Assembly (NCBI GenBank): GCA_051859505.1
Contig: JBHYFN010000012.1
Coordinates: forward strand, 37,803 to 101,802
Direction of reading: 5' to 3'
Source: JAFIEN01 sp051859505
Lineage (GTDB): Bacteria > Pseudomonadota > Alphaproteobacteria > Rhodobacterales > Rhodobacteraceae
DNA length: 64,000 bases
Each line of letters begins with the position of its first letter. The stretch's first letter is position 1. This document shows positions 45,804 to 54,353 of this stretch, one piece after another. Position numbers and translations under genes: made by a program. The notes below the pieces were generated by a model. That model worked only from the letters and a program-made list of their open reading frames with translations, was not told where the DNA came from and searched no databases.

Positions 45804-46621
45804 AGCTGTGCGTCACCTCCTGGTCCTTTCCGCAGCTGACCCTGGCCGAGGTGGGCGGCGTGGCCCGCGCACTGGGGATCGAGGGGGTCGATATCGGCCT
45901 GTTCTATCGCGCCGCCCTTGACCGCGCGCGGATGCTCGGCGCGCCCGAGGCCTATGCCGAAGAGGTCGCCGGAATCGCGGGCCTGCCGCTGTCGAACCTC
46001 TATTACCTCTTCGGCGAGGGGCTGGAGGGCCGCAACCTCGCCCTGCCCCGCCCCGACCCCGCCAATGCCGAGGATTTCCGCAAGGTCATGGCCTTTTGCC
46101 GCGCGGGCGGCGTGCCGTCGGTCTTTGTCCTGCCCGGCGTCATCAACCCCGGCCAGTCGCGGGCCGAGGCCTTTGCCGCCTCGGTCGAGGCGCTCAAGCC
46201 CCTGGTCGCCATCGGGCAGGAGGCCGGCGTCACCGTCACCACCGAACCCCATGTCCACAGCCTGATCGAGACGCCCGAAATGGCGGCCGAGTTGGTCGCC
46301 GCCGTGCCGGGCCTGAAACTCACGCTCGACCCCGCCCATTTCACCGCCCTCGGCCACCGCCAGGACGAGATCGAGGCGCTGTGCCCCCATGCCGGCCATA
46401 TCCATCTGCGTCAGGCCCGGATGGGCGCGCTGCAGGCGAAGTCCGAGGAAGGCACGATCAACTTTCCGGCCTTCCTCGGGGCCCTGCGCGAGGCGGGCTA
46501 CGATGGCTGGCTCTCCATCGAATATGTCCACCAAGGCTATATGAACACGCTTTACGACGATGTGCTGACCGAAACGGTGAAGATGCGCGATCTGGTGCGC
46601 GGCTGGCTCGGCCAATCCTGA
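45800..46621 (+). CDS. Sugar phosphate isomerase/epimerase-family TIM barrel protein
   Basis: A 273-residue AP endonuclease 2-like TIM barrel (IolE/IolI/xylose isomerase-like group). Metal ligand candidates lie in TVTTEPHVHS (about residues 144-153), KLTLDPAHF (about 173-181), GHIHLRQARMG and SIEYV near the end. Such proteins isomerise or epimerise sugars or keto-sugars. ATG overlaps the regulator stop by 4 bases. The specific substrate is unknown; operon partners suggest a deoxy-sugar or sugar acid. Confidence 0.85.
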   Translation: MKLCVTSWSFPQLTLAEVGGVARALGIEGVDIGLFYRAALDRARMLGAPEAYAEEVAGIAGLPLSNLYYLFGEGLEGRNLALPRPDPANAEDFRKVMAFCRAGGVPSVFVLPGVINPGQSRAEAFAASVEALKPLVAIGQEAGVTVTTEPHVHSLIETPEMAAELVAAVPGLKLTLDPAHFTALGHRQDEIEALCPHAGHIHLRQARMGALQAKSEEGTINFPAFLGALREAGYDGWLSIEYVHQGYMNTLYDDVLTETVKMRDLVRGWLGQS

Positions 46622-46633
46622 AGGGAGGGGAAA

Positions 46634-46948
46634 ATGGCGAATTACGCATGGGTTCTGGGGGTACGCCCGGGATATGAGGACGAATACAAGAAGCGCCATG
46701 ACGAGATCTGGCCCGAGATGACCCGCGACCTGCGGGCCGCCGGCATCCGCAATTACAACATCTTCCGCCACGGGCTGACGCTGTTCGGCTATTTCGAATG
46801 CGACGACCTTCCGGCCGCGATCGAGGCGATGGGGAAATCCGAGGCCAACAAGCGCTGGGCGGAATGGATGGCGCCGATCATGGTTATCGACACCGATCCG
46901 GCCACGAACTTCCCCTATCTGCTGCCGCTCATGTTCCACCAGGATTGA
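46634..46948 (+). CDS. L-rhamnose mutarotase-family protein
   Basis: A 104-residue RhaM-like protein (ferredoxin-like fold) that interconverts sugar anomers. The family pattern is present: VRPGYEDEYKKRHDEIWPEM with the catalytic His near residue 22, then AAGIRNYNIFRHG, LFGYFEC and the C-terminal NKRWAEWM stretch. ATG 46634 follows GGGAGGGG. Relatives act on L-rhamnose or L-fucose, which hints at a 6-deoxy-sugar pathway for this operon. Confidence 0.88.
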   Translation: MANYAWVLGVRPGYEDEYKKRHDEIWPEMTRDLRAAGIRNYNIFRHGLTLFGYFECDDLPAAIEAMGKSEANKRWAEWMAPIMVIDTDPATNFPYLLPLMFHQD

Positions 46949-46958
46949 GGGGCGGATC

Positions 46959-48008
46959 ATGGCAAAGGCACGCATCGCTCTGATCGGGGCGGGCTGGTGG
47001 GGGGTGCAGGTCTATGTGCCCGCGATGCTCGACCACCCCGATATCGACCTCGTCGCCGTCAACCGCCGCGACAGGGCGGCGCTGGACAAGATCCTAGACG
47101 CCCATCCGGGGCCGAAGGGCTACACGGATTACCGCGAGTTGCTGGCGGTGGAGAAACCCGACGCCGTCGTCATCACCTCGCCCCATGTGGCGCATTTCGA
47201 ACATGCCAGGGCCGCGCTGGACGCGGGCGCCCATGTCCTGATCGACAAGCCGATGACGACAAGTGCGGCGGATGCGCGCGAACTGGTGGCGCTGGCGGCG
47301 GCAAAGGGCAAGCAGATCGTCATTCCCTATGGCTGGAATTACAAGGACTTCGCCACGGAAGCGGCGAAACTCTGCCGCGCCGGCCGGATCGGGGAAATCC
47401 GCCACATCCTCTGCCACATGGCGACCTTCACCTATGACCTCTTCGGCGGTCAGGGCCTGTCGGAAACCAAGGACCACATGTTCCAGCCGCAGACCTCGAC
47501 CTGGGCCGATCCGGCACAGGCGGGCGGCTACGGCTGGGGGCAGACGAGCCATGCGCTGGGCCTTCTGTTCCGCCTCGCCGATCTGAAACCTGCCGAGGTC
47601 TATGCGCTCGACACCAAATCCGCCGCCGGTGTGGACCTGACCAATGCCGCCGTCATCACCTTCGAAGGCGGAGCGAAGGCCAGCCTCTCGGGCAGCGCGC
47701 TGGTGCCCAAGCATTGCAGCTATCAGATGGATGTGCGGGTCTTCGGCACCGAGGGCTGCCTGATCCTGGACATGGAGCGCACCCGGATGGAGCTGCGGCG
47801 GATGGACGGCGACGATGTGATCCTCGACCTCGCTCCTGATGCGGGCCAGTACGAGGCCGTCAAGCCCATCGACCGGCTGGCCAAGGTCTGCCTTGGCACC
47901 TGTTCGCCGGACGAGATCGAGGCCGACGGCACCGTCGGCATGCGCGCCATCGAGGTGCTGGATGCGATGTATCGCTCCTTCGCCTCGGGCCGGCCGGAGC
48001 GGGTGTAG
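46959..48008 (+). CDS. Gfo/Idh/MocA-family oxidoreductase
   Basis: A 349-residue NAD(P)-dependent dehydrogenase. The Rossmann motif LIGAGWWGVQVYVPAML starts at about residue 7. The DKPMTTSAADAREL motif (about 97-110) carries the conserved catalytic Lys of the EKP-type motif. The C-terminal alpha/beta domain from about residue 125 binds the sugar. It starts 10 bases after the mutarotase stop. It probably oxidises the sugar substrate to a lactone or keto-sugar. Confidence 0.88.
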   Translation: MAKARIALIGAGWWGVQVYVPAMLDHPDIDLVAVNRRDRAALDKILDAHPGPKGYTDYRELLAVEKPDAVVITSPHVAHFEHARAALDAGAHVLIDKPMTTSAADARELVALAAAKGKQIVIPYGWNYKDFATEAAKLCRAGRIGEIRHILCHMATFTYDLFGGQGLSETKDHMFQPQTSTWADPAQAGGYGWGQTSHALGLLFRLADLKPAEVYALDTKSAAGVDLTNAAVITFEGGAKASLSGSALVPKHCSYQMDVRVFGTEGCLILDMERTRMELRRMDGDDVILDLAPDAGQYEAVKPIDRLAKVCLGTCSPDEIEADGTVGMRAIEVLDAMYRSFASGRPERV

Positions 48009-48011
48009 CGC

Positions 48012-48779
48012 ATGGCCTGGAAGACCCGGATCGAGGATATCGTCAAGGGCGGCTTCTCGACCCCGCTTGATGCGCCGATGGTGCCGCCCTTCCCCTTCGC
48101 CTTCCACGATGTGGAGGTGCTGACGGTGGTCTGGCGCACCGACCGCGCGGCGATAGAGGCGCTGTTGCCCGAACCGCTGGTGCCGACGGGCGATGCGGTC
48201 ATGGCGCATCTTTACCGGATGAACGACACCGAATGGCTGGGCCCCTATTCGGAATGCAACGTCATGGTGGGGGTGGAACTGCCCGGCGTCGCGGTGGGGA
48301 GTTACTCGCCCTATCTGTTCCTCTCCTCCGATATCGGCGTGGCCCATGGGCGCGAGGCGCATGGCCAGCCCAAGAAACTGGGCTTCCCCAGGATCGACTT
48401 CCGCGGCGACCTGATCGTCGGCACGCTGGAACGCAACGGGATCGAGGTGCTGACCGGCACCCTGCCCTACAAGCAGAGCCGGGCCGAGATCGGCGAACTC
48501 TCCGAAATCTTTCCCTTTGCCACCAACATCAACCTCAAGGCGGTGGACCATATCGACGGCACGCCCGCGATCCGGCAACTGACCTCGCGCAGCCTGTCGG
48601 ATGTCCAGATCACCGAATGCTGGCGCGGCCCCTGCACGGTGGAACTGCGCCCCAATGCGCAGGCCCCCGTCCACCGCCTGCCGGTGCGCGAGATGCTGGA
48701 CGGCTTCTTCTGGCGGGGGCGGTTCACGCTGGTGGCCGGGACCGTGCTGTTTGATTACCTCGCAAGCCCGAAGGAATAG
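48012..48779 (+). CDS. Acetoacetate decarboxylase-superfamily protein
   Basis: A 255-residue member of the acetoacetate decarboxylase superfamily. The motif GREAHGQPKKLGFPRIDF (about residues 113-130) contains the Lys-Lys pair, one of which forms the Schiff base in the known enzymes. ATG 48012 follows the dehydrogenase stop by 3 bases. Family members also include aldolase-dehydratases and lactonase-like enzymes, so in a sugar operon another reaction on a keto acid is more likely than acetoacetate decarboxylation. Confidence 0.8.
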   Translation: MAWKTRIEDIVKGGFSTPLDAPMVPPFPFAFHDVEVLTVVWRTDRAAIEALLPEPLVPTGDAVMAHLYRMNDTEWLGPYSECNVMVGVELPGVAVGSYSPYLFLSSDIGVAHGREAHGQPKKLGFPRIDFRGDLIVGTLERNGIEVLTGTLPYKQSRAEIGELSEIFPFATNINLKAVDHIDGTPAIRQLTSRSLSDVQITECWRGPCTVELRPNAQAPVHRLPVREMLDGFFWRGRFTLVAGTVLFDYLASPKE

Positions 48780-48783
48780 CCGC

Positions 48784-49923
48784 ATGCGCAAGGACGCGAT
48801 CATCCGGTCAGTCGAGGCCATCCCCGTGGCCTATCCCGAACCGGTGGACCACAACCGCACCCGCTCGGTCTGCCTCGTCAGGATCACGGTCGAAGGCGGG
48901 CTGGTGGGCTGGGGCGAGGCCTGCACCTATTTCCCCGAGGCCAGCCGCGCCGTCGCCTGCCTGATCGAGGGCTGGCGGCCGATGATCGAAGGGCGCAGCG
49001 CGCTGGAGATCGACGGGATCGTCGAGACGATCAAGGCCCATAGCTGGTGGTACGGCACCGGGGTCGGGCTGGTCTCCATCGCGCTGTCGGGCGTCGATAT
49101 CGCGCTTTGGGATGTGAAGGGGCGGCTTCTCGAGACGCGGGTGCTTGACCTGCTGGGCGGCAAGGTCAAGGAGCGCCAGCCCGCGATCGCGAGCCTCCAC
49201 GGCACCAAGCGCGACATTGCCGAGATGGCCGCGGATATCGCGGGCTATACGGCGACGGGGCTGCATGGCGCGAAGGTGGGCTTCGGCAAGGCAGGCGACG
49301 CGCATCTGGGCTTTGAGCATGACCGCGACGTGGACTTCGTGCGTGCCGTGAAAGAGGCGATGGGGCCGGGCAAGGAGTTGATGGTCGATCTGGGGGTGAA
49401 GAACCACTGGGACATCGCCACCGCGATCAGCCGCGCCAGGGCCTTCGAGGAGATCGGGATCGGCTGGCTGGAAGAACCCCTGGGCCATGACGACCCAGAC
49501 GGCTACCGCGCGCTGCGGGCGGCCACCGGCGTGCGCATCGCCTATGGCGAGCGGGAATGGAACGCGCGCGGGGTGGAGCGGATCGTGGCCACGGGGACGG
49601 TCGATGTGATCGGCCTCGATCCCGGCCGGGTCGAGGGGATCACGGGCTTCCGCCGCGCGGCCGAGATCTGCTACCGCTACCGGCGGCAGGCCAATGCGCA
49701 TAACTTCTCGACCGCAATCGTGGGGGCGGCCAGCCAGGCGCTCAGCTGGGCCTCGCCGGCCTGTCATGTGCTGGAGCTGCAACCGATCTATGGTCCGGCG
49801 CAGCGGGATCTGGTGGACAAGCCGGTCTGGCATACGGAGGGGTTCGTGCATGAGCCGCAAGGGCCGGGGCTGGGGATCGAGGTCGACGAGGCGATGGTCC
49901 GGGGCGCGCGGCTGGACGGTTGA
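48784..49923 (+). CDS. Mandelate racemase/enolase-family sugar acid dehydratase-like protein
   Basis: A 379-residue enolase-superfamily protein. The capping domain covers about residues 1-125. The barrel shows GLHGAKVGFGK (catalytic Lys region), metal ligands in LMVDLGVKNHW, GWLEEPLG and AYGERE, then IGLDPGRVEGIT and NAHNFSTAI, the Asp-His dyad of the mandelate racemase subgroup. These features suit dehydration of an aldonic acid. ATG 48784, 4 bases after the preceding stop. Last gene of the operon, ended by three hairpins. The exact acid cannot be named. Confidence 0.87.
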   Translation: MRKDAIIRSVEAIPVAYPEPVDHNRTRSVCLVRITVEGGLVGWGEACTYFPEASRAVACLIEGWRPMIEGRSALEIDGIVETIKAHSWWYGTGVGLVSIALSGVDIALWDVKGRLLETRVLDLLGGKVKERQPAIASLHGTKRDIAEMAADIAGYTATGLHGAKVGFGKAGDAHLGFEHDRDVDFVRAVKEAMGPGKELMVDLGVKNHWDIATAISRARAFEEIGIGWLEEPLGHDDPDGYRALRAATGVRIAYGEREWNARGVERIVATGTVDVIGLDPGRVEGITGFRRAAEICYRYRRQANAHNFSTAIVGAASQALSWASPACHVLELQPIYGPAQRDLVDKPVWHTEGFVHEPQGPGLGIEVDEAMVRGARLDG

Positions 49924-49930
49924 GCGGGGC

Positions 49931-50002
49931 CAAGAAATTTCGCAGAAATTTCTTGAAACAAGGGTTTTCGAAGAAAACCCTTGCGGGGGGCTGCGCCCCC
50001 CG
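49931..50002. terminator. Three consecutive triloop hairpins, bidirectional terminator
   Basis: CAAGAAATTTC-gca-GAAATTTCTTG (49931-49955), CAAGGGTTTTC-gaa-GAAAACCCTTG (49959-49983) and CGGGGGGC-tgc-GCCCCCCG (49984-50002) are perfect 11-, 11- and 8-bp stems with 3-base loops. They fill the 116-base gap between the enolase-superfamily gene and the convergent ABC ATPase gene. Confidence 0.75.
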
Positions 50003-50039
50003 TCACCCCCTGTGCGACGCGCTGTCTCAGGCTGACAGG

Positions 50040-50804
50040 TCAGCTCTGGAGGCGACCCGACTCCACGATCCGCTGCAGGAAGGCGCGCGTCCGCTCTTGC
50101 TGCGGCGCTGCAAACAGGCGGTCCGGGCGGTCCTCCTCGAGGATCATGCCCCCGTCGAGAAAGGCCACGCGATCCGCCACATCGCGGGCGAAACCCATCT
50201 CGTGGGTGACGATCATCATCGTCATCCCTTCGTCCTTCAGGCCCCGGATGATCCGCAGCACCTCGCCCACCAGTTCGGGATCGAGCGCCGCCGTGATCTC
50301 GTCGAGCAGCAGCACATCGGGGCGCGAGACCAGGGCGCGGGCAATCGCCACCCTCTGCTGCTGGCCGCCCGAAAGCTGTTCGGGATAGGCCCCTGCGAAA
50401 TCCCCCATGCCGAAGCGCGCCAGCGCTGCGCGGGCGCGGTCCTCGGCCTCGGTGCGGGGCACGCCATGCACCTTGCGCGGCGCGAGCGTGATGTTGTCCA
50501 GCACCGTCATATGCGGAAAGAGATTGTAGGACTGGAACACGATCCCCGCCCGCTTCTGCAGGCCCGTCTTGCCGAAGCTGGCATCGTCCACCGGCACGCC
50601 GTCCAGCCGGATCGTGCCGTAGTCATGCTCCACCAGCCGGTTCACACAGCGCAGAAGCGTCGATTTGCCCGAACCCGAGGCGCCGATCAGGCAGACCACC
50701 TCGTGCCGGGCGACGCTCAGGCTGACCCGGTCGAGCACGAGTTTCGTGCCGAAATACTTGGTGACCTCGTCTATCTCGATGCGCGGAACAGAGGGGGGCG
50801 TCAT
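50040..50804 (-). CDS. Polar amino acid ABC transporter ATP-binding protein (GlnQ/HisP type)
   Basis: A 254-residue ATPase. Walker A GASGSGKST, Q-loop VFQSYNLFPHMTVLDNI, signature LSGGQQQRVAIARAL, Walker B VLLLDEITAALDPELVGEVL and switch IVTHEMGFAR are typical of the amino-acid (PAAT) class. An Ile replaces the usual Pro in DEITAALD. ATG 50804 lies 2 bases after the permease stop. Last gene of the leftward transporter operon. Confidence 0.93.
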   Translation of the reverse strand: MTPPSVPRIEIDEVTKYFGTKLVLDRVSLSVARHEVVCLIGASGSGKSTLLRCVNRLVEHDYGTIRLDGVPVDDASFGKTGLQKRAGIVFQSYNLFPHMTVLDNITLAPRKVHGVPRTEAEDRARAALARFGMGDFAGAYPEQLSGGQQQRVAIARALVSRPDVLLLDEITAALDPELVGEVLRIIRGLKDEGMTMMIVTHEMGFARDVADRVAFLDGGMILEEDRPDRLFAAPQQERTRAFLQRIVESGRLQS

Positions 50805-50806
50805 GC

Positions 50807-51697
50807 TCAGGCCGCGATCTGCAGGCGGCGCTGGCGGTCGCGCCGGGTCACGTAATCGGCCAGCCGGGCCATCGGGATGGTGGCCAGCAGGAACAGGCCC
50901 GCGGCCACGATCAGCGAGGAATAGTTGAAGGTCGAGGCGGTATAGATCTGCGCCTCGCGCACCGCATCCCTTACGCCGATCACCGACAGAAGGGCCACGT
51001 CCTTCTGCAGGGCCACCACGATGTTCATCAGCGCCGGCACCACGTTGCGCAGGGCCTGCGGCAGGATCGCGTAGCGCATCGTCTGCCATTCCGACAGGCC
51101 CAGCGACTTGGCCGCCGCGCGCTGGCCCTCATGCACCGCGTCGATGCCCGAGCGGTAGATCTCTGTCACATAGGCGGAATAACTCAGCACCATCGCGACC
51201 CCGCCCCAGAACAGGCCCGAATTCGGCAGGCCCGGCAGGTTCAGCGCGGGGATGCCGAAGCCGAAGAGCAGCACCAGCAGCAGTGCGGGCACGCCGCGGA
51301 AGATGTCGATGTAGATGACCACCATCAGCCGGAACGGCGCGAACCAGGGCGCGCGGAGCGACCGGACCACGGCCAGGATCAGCGACCAGACAAGGATACA
51401 GGCAAGCACGATCAGCCAGACCTGTATATTGATCCAGAAGCCTTTGAGAACGCGCGGGAAAGACGCGATCATCGCGTCGATGTTGAAGAACTGCAGCTTG
51501 ATCCGGGGCCAGTACTCCGCCGAGGTCACGACCCAACCGATGCCACCGAAGACGACGACCACGCTGACAAGGCTGATCAGGCCGGGGACGAGCGCAGCCC
51601 GCCAGTCGAATCCGCGCCTTGGCGGCGGCGGGGGTGGCCCCCGCCGCGCCGGATCGCTGGCCGCGCCGTCTGGCGCGGCGTCCGTCCGATTGGTCAT
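50807..51697 (-). CDS. Polar amino acid ABC transporter permease
   Basis: A 296-residue permease with a Pro-rich cytoplasmic N-terminus (about residues 13-27) and then six helices. The PAAT family core is clear: YIDIFRGVPALLLVLL, YVTEIYRSGIDAVHEGQRAAAKSLGLSEWQTM (EAA loop) and LLSVIGVRD. Only one permease gene is present, so a homodimer is likely. ATG 51697 overlaps the binding-protein stop by 4 bases. Confidence 0.93.
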   Translation of the reverse strand: MTNRTDAAPDGAASDPARRGPPPPPPRRGFDWRAALVPGLISLVSVVVVFGGIGWVVTSAEYWPRIKLQFFNIDAMIASFPRVLKGFWINIQVWLIVLACILVWSLILAVVRSLRAPWFAPFRLMVVIYIDIFRGVPALLLVLLFGFGIPALNLPGLPNSGLFWGGVAMVLSYSAYVTEIYRSGIDAVHEGQRAAAKSLGLSEWQTMRYAILPQALRNVVPALMNIVVALQKDVALLSVIGVRDAVREAQIYTASTFNYSSLIVAAGLFLLATIPMARLADYVTRRDRQRRLQIAA

Positions 51698-52536
51698 TCG
51701 GTGATGATCGGCAGGTCCGGATCGGCGATCAGGTATTGGGCCTTCAGATCTTCGACCACGCCCGCAGCGATCACGGCCGAGAGCGCCTCGTCCACCCATT
51801 CGACAAGAGGATTGCCGAACTCGAACAGAAGGCCGTGGCCCCGGTCGTTCTCGTCAGCGGGCAGAAGCGCCACGATTTCGGCCTCGGGCACCTGCACGGC
51901 GGTCACGAAAAGGGCGGTCGGCAGGGCCACCACGGTCGCGTCGATCTGGCCCGACTGCAGGGCAAGGAAGACGTCCACCTGTTCGTTGTAGATCGCCGCA
52001 TCCTCGATCCCGAGGATGTTAACGAGGTAATCGTTGTCGGTCGTTCCGATCACCGCGCCCCAGGTCAGGCCGCGCAGATCCTCGAAGCTGCGTGCCTCGC
52101 CTGCCGCGCTGCCGGGAAGGGCGATCACCGCCTTGTCGGGCTGGAAATAGACCTGAGAGAAGCTCACCACCTCGGCCCGCGCCTCGGTGACCGAGATCTG
52201 CTGGATCGAGAAGTCGAAATCCTTGGACCCCGGCGCGATGGCCCCGTCGAAAGTGACCTCGACCCAGACCACCTGATCGGGGGCAAAGCCCATCTCGGCG
52301 GCCAGCGCATAGACAAGGCCGTTCTCGAAGCCCACGCCGGCGGCGGGATCGTTGTCCATCATCCAGGGCGGAAAGACCGGGTCGCTGGTCGCGACGGTCA
52401 GTTGCCCCGGCGTGTGCAGGCGCGGATCGTTGATCGTGCCCTCTTCGGCCACGGCCAGCGCAGGCAGCACGACCGCCGCACCGGCAATCGCGCCGATCAC
52501 GGCGCGGCGCATTCCATTGAAGCCCTGTTCAGCCAT
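51694..52536 (-). CDS. Polar amino acid ABC transporter substrate-binding protein
   Basis: A 280-residue periplasmic SBP_bac_3 protein. A signal peptide of about 32 residues ends near AVAEE. The mature part has the family start LTVATSDPVFPPWMMDN and FDFSIQQISVTEARAEVVSFSQVYF. ATG 52536 with GAGAGGGG upstream fixes the start. Ligand unknown; the adjacent MttB-family gene suggests a quaternary amine or betaine instead of an ordinary amino acid. Confidence 0.92.
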   Translation of the reverse strand: MAEQGFNGMRRAVIGAIAGAAVVLPALAVAEEGTINDPRLHTPGQLTVATSDPVFPPWMMDNDPAAGVGFENGLVYALAAEMGFAPDQVVWVEVTFDGAIAPGSKDFDFSIQQISVTEARAEVVSFSQVYFQPDKAVIALPGSAAGEARSFEDLRGLTWGAVIGTTDNDYLVNILGIEDAAIYNEQVDVFLALQSGQIDATVVALPTALFVTAVQVPEAEIVALLPADENDRGHGLLFEFGNPLVEWVDEALSAVIAAGVVEDLKAQYLIADPDLPIITE

Positions 52537-52693
52537 CTTGTCCCCTCTCGCTGATCGGCGGGCGCGGTGCCCCGCCTTCATCCGACTCTTGCCCTTGTGC
52601 GGGCGACGCTAGCCGAGTGCAAGGAGGCAGGCAACGGGCAGCGCGGCGGCACTGGCGGTTTTGCGGGCGCTGCCCAAGGAATGGGCACGGGTT

Positions 52694-54253
52694 TCAGAAG
52701 TCGGTGGGCGCCCCGCCCTCGGCCTTTCGCCGCGCGACGAAATCCGCCAGTTCGGCGCGGATCGCGTCCTCCATCGGGGGGTCTTCGAAAGTGGCGAGGA
52801 TGTCCTTGTAGATCCGGTGCGCGCGTTCCGGCGTCCAGACGGCACCCGCCGCCTCCCAGGCCTCGAAATTGCGCCAGTCGCTGGCGATCGGGGCGTAGAA
52901 GGCGCTCTCATAGCGGTCCTGCGTGTGCTGGGTGCCGAAGAAATGCCCGCTGGGGCCCACCTCGCGGATGGCCTCGAGGGCGATCTCCTCGGGTCCGGTC
53001 GCCCAGACCTCGGGCTCCATGTAGCGCTGGATCATCTGGATCACCTCGCAATCCATGATGAATTTCTCGGGGCAGGCGATCAGCCCGCCTTCAAGCCAGC
53101 CCGCCGCGTGATAGACGATGTTCGTGCCCGACTGCACCGCCGACCACAGGCTGTTGGAGGTTTCCCACATCGCCTGACCGTCGGGCACATTGGCCGCACA
53201 GACGCCGCTGGCCCGCATCGGCAGGCCGTAGAATCGCGCCATCTGGCCGGTCATCTGCGTGGCGCGCATGTATTCCGGGGTGCCGAAGGCGGGCGCGCCG
53301 GATTTCATGTCGACATTCGAGGTGAAGGTGCCGATGGCGCAGGGCGCTCCGGGGCGGACGAACTGGAACAGCGCGATGGCCGAGAGCGCCTCGGCGATCG
53401 ACAGCGTCACCGCGCCCGCCATGGTCACCGGCGCCATGGCGCCCGCCAGCGTGAAGGGCGTCACGATCACCGCCTGCCCCCGCCGGATCAGCCGCAGGCA
53501 GCCGTCGATCATCGGGATGTCGTGCTTGAGCGGGCTCGTGGAGTTGATGTTGGTGTACATCCGGGGGCTGGCCTCGAACTGCTCGTGGCTCAGCCCGCCG
53601 GCGATGCGCACCATCTCCATCACATCCTCGACCCGTTCGGGGCCAAGGGAATAGGCATGGGCCACCTTGTCGGTCAGGGTCAGCTTGTCGAACAGCACAT
53701 CGAGATGCCGGACCGAGGGGTGGATATCGACAGGTTCGACCGGATAGCCGCCGGCGAAATGGATGCAGTTGAAATACTGCGTCAGCCTCAGGAGATTGGC
53801 GCATTGCGCCCGCGTGCCCGAGACCTTCTTGCCGATCTCGAGGTCGTAGTAGTTGGGCGGCGACGAGACATTGCCAAAGAGGATATGGTTGCCGCCGACC
53901 GGGATCGTCCTGTCGGGGTTGCGCGGGGTCAGCGTGAAGGGGCCGGGCGCATGGCCCAGCATCTCCATCACCCAATCGCGCCCCATGCGGACGTTGAACC
54001 CGTCGACCCGGCAGCCGGCCTTGCGAAAGAGGTCAAGCGCCTCGGTATTGTAGAACTCGATCCCGATCTCTTCGAGGATGCGCATCGCCCCGTCATGGAT
54101 CGCCTGCACCCCCTCGGGCGGCAGGGGCTCGATGGGGCGGTCATGATTGATGGGGATGCGCCAAGGCATCTGGGAAATCGCCGCCGTGCCCCGGCGCGTG
54201 GCATTGCCGGATCGCCCGCCTGCGCGGCGCTTGCGCGTGATCGTCTCTGCCAT
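52694..54253 (-). CDS. MttB-family (non-pyrrolysine) trimethylamine methyltransferase-like protein
   Basis: A 519-residue TIM-barrel protein of the MttB superfamily. After a basic N-terminus (ITRKRRAGGRSG) come IHDGAMRILEEIGIEFYN and a barrel with conserved GGLSHEQFEASPRMYTNINSTSPLKHD and GTFTSNVDMKSGAPAFGTPEY. The frame has no in-frame TAG, so no pyrrolysine; such homologues demethylate glycine betaine, proline betaine or carnitine by passing a methyl to a corrinoid protein. No corrinoid protein gene lies nearby. ATG 54253 follows GGAGGC. It is upstream of, and codirectional with, a PAAT importer (158 bases apart). Confidence 0.87.
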   Translation of the reverse strand: MAETITRKRRAGGRSGNATRRGTAAISQMPWRIPINHDRPIEPLPPEGVQAIHDGAMRILEEIGIEFYNTEALDLFRKAGCRVDGFNVRMGRDWVMEMLGHAPGPFTLTPRNPDRTIPVGGNHILFGNVSSPPNYYDLEIGKKVSGTRAQCANLLRLTQYFNCIHFAGGYPVEPVDIHPSVRHLDVLFDKLTLTDKVAHAYSLGPERVEDVMEMVRIAGGLSHEQFEASPRMYTNINSTSPLKHDIPMIDGCLRLIRRGQAVIVTPFTLAGAMAPVTMAGAVTLSIAEALSAIALFQFVRPGAPCAIGTFTSNVDMKSGAPAFGTPEYMRATQMTGQMARFYGLPMRASGVCAANVPDGQAMWETSNSLWSAVQSGTNIVYHAAGWLEGGLIACPEKFIMDCEVIQMIQRYMEPEVWATGPEEIALEAIREVGPSGHFFGTQHTQDRYESAFYAPIASDWRNFEAWEAAGAVWTPERAHRIYKDILATFEDPPMEDAIRAELADFVARRKAEGGAPTDF

Positions 54254-54353
54254 GCTGGCCTCCTGTTCTGCTGGGGCCAGTTTGACAAGACGGACGGCAA
54301 AGCGCGGAAGCAAATGCGACCGATGCTGTCGCAAACGGATCAGGCTTGCGGCG

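Noticed and set aside
48012..48779. True acetoacetate decarboxylase
   Set aside because: The operon is for sugar-acid metabolism and the superfamily includes other reactions; only the superfamily level is supported.
52694..54253. Pyrrolysine-containing trimethylamine methyltransferase
   Set aside because: The frame is open with no internal TAG, and no pyl genes are nearby.
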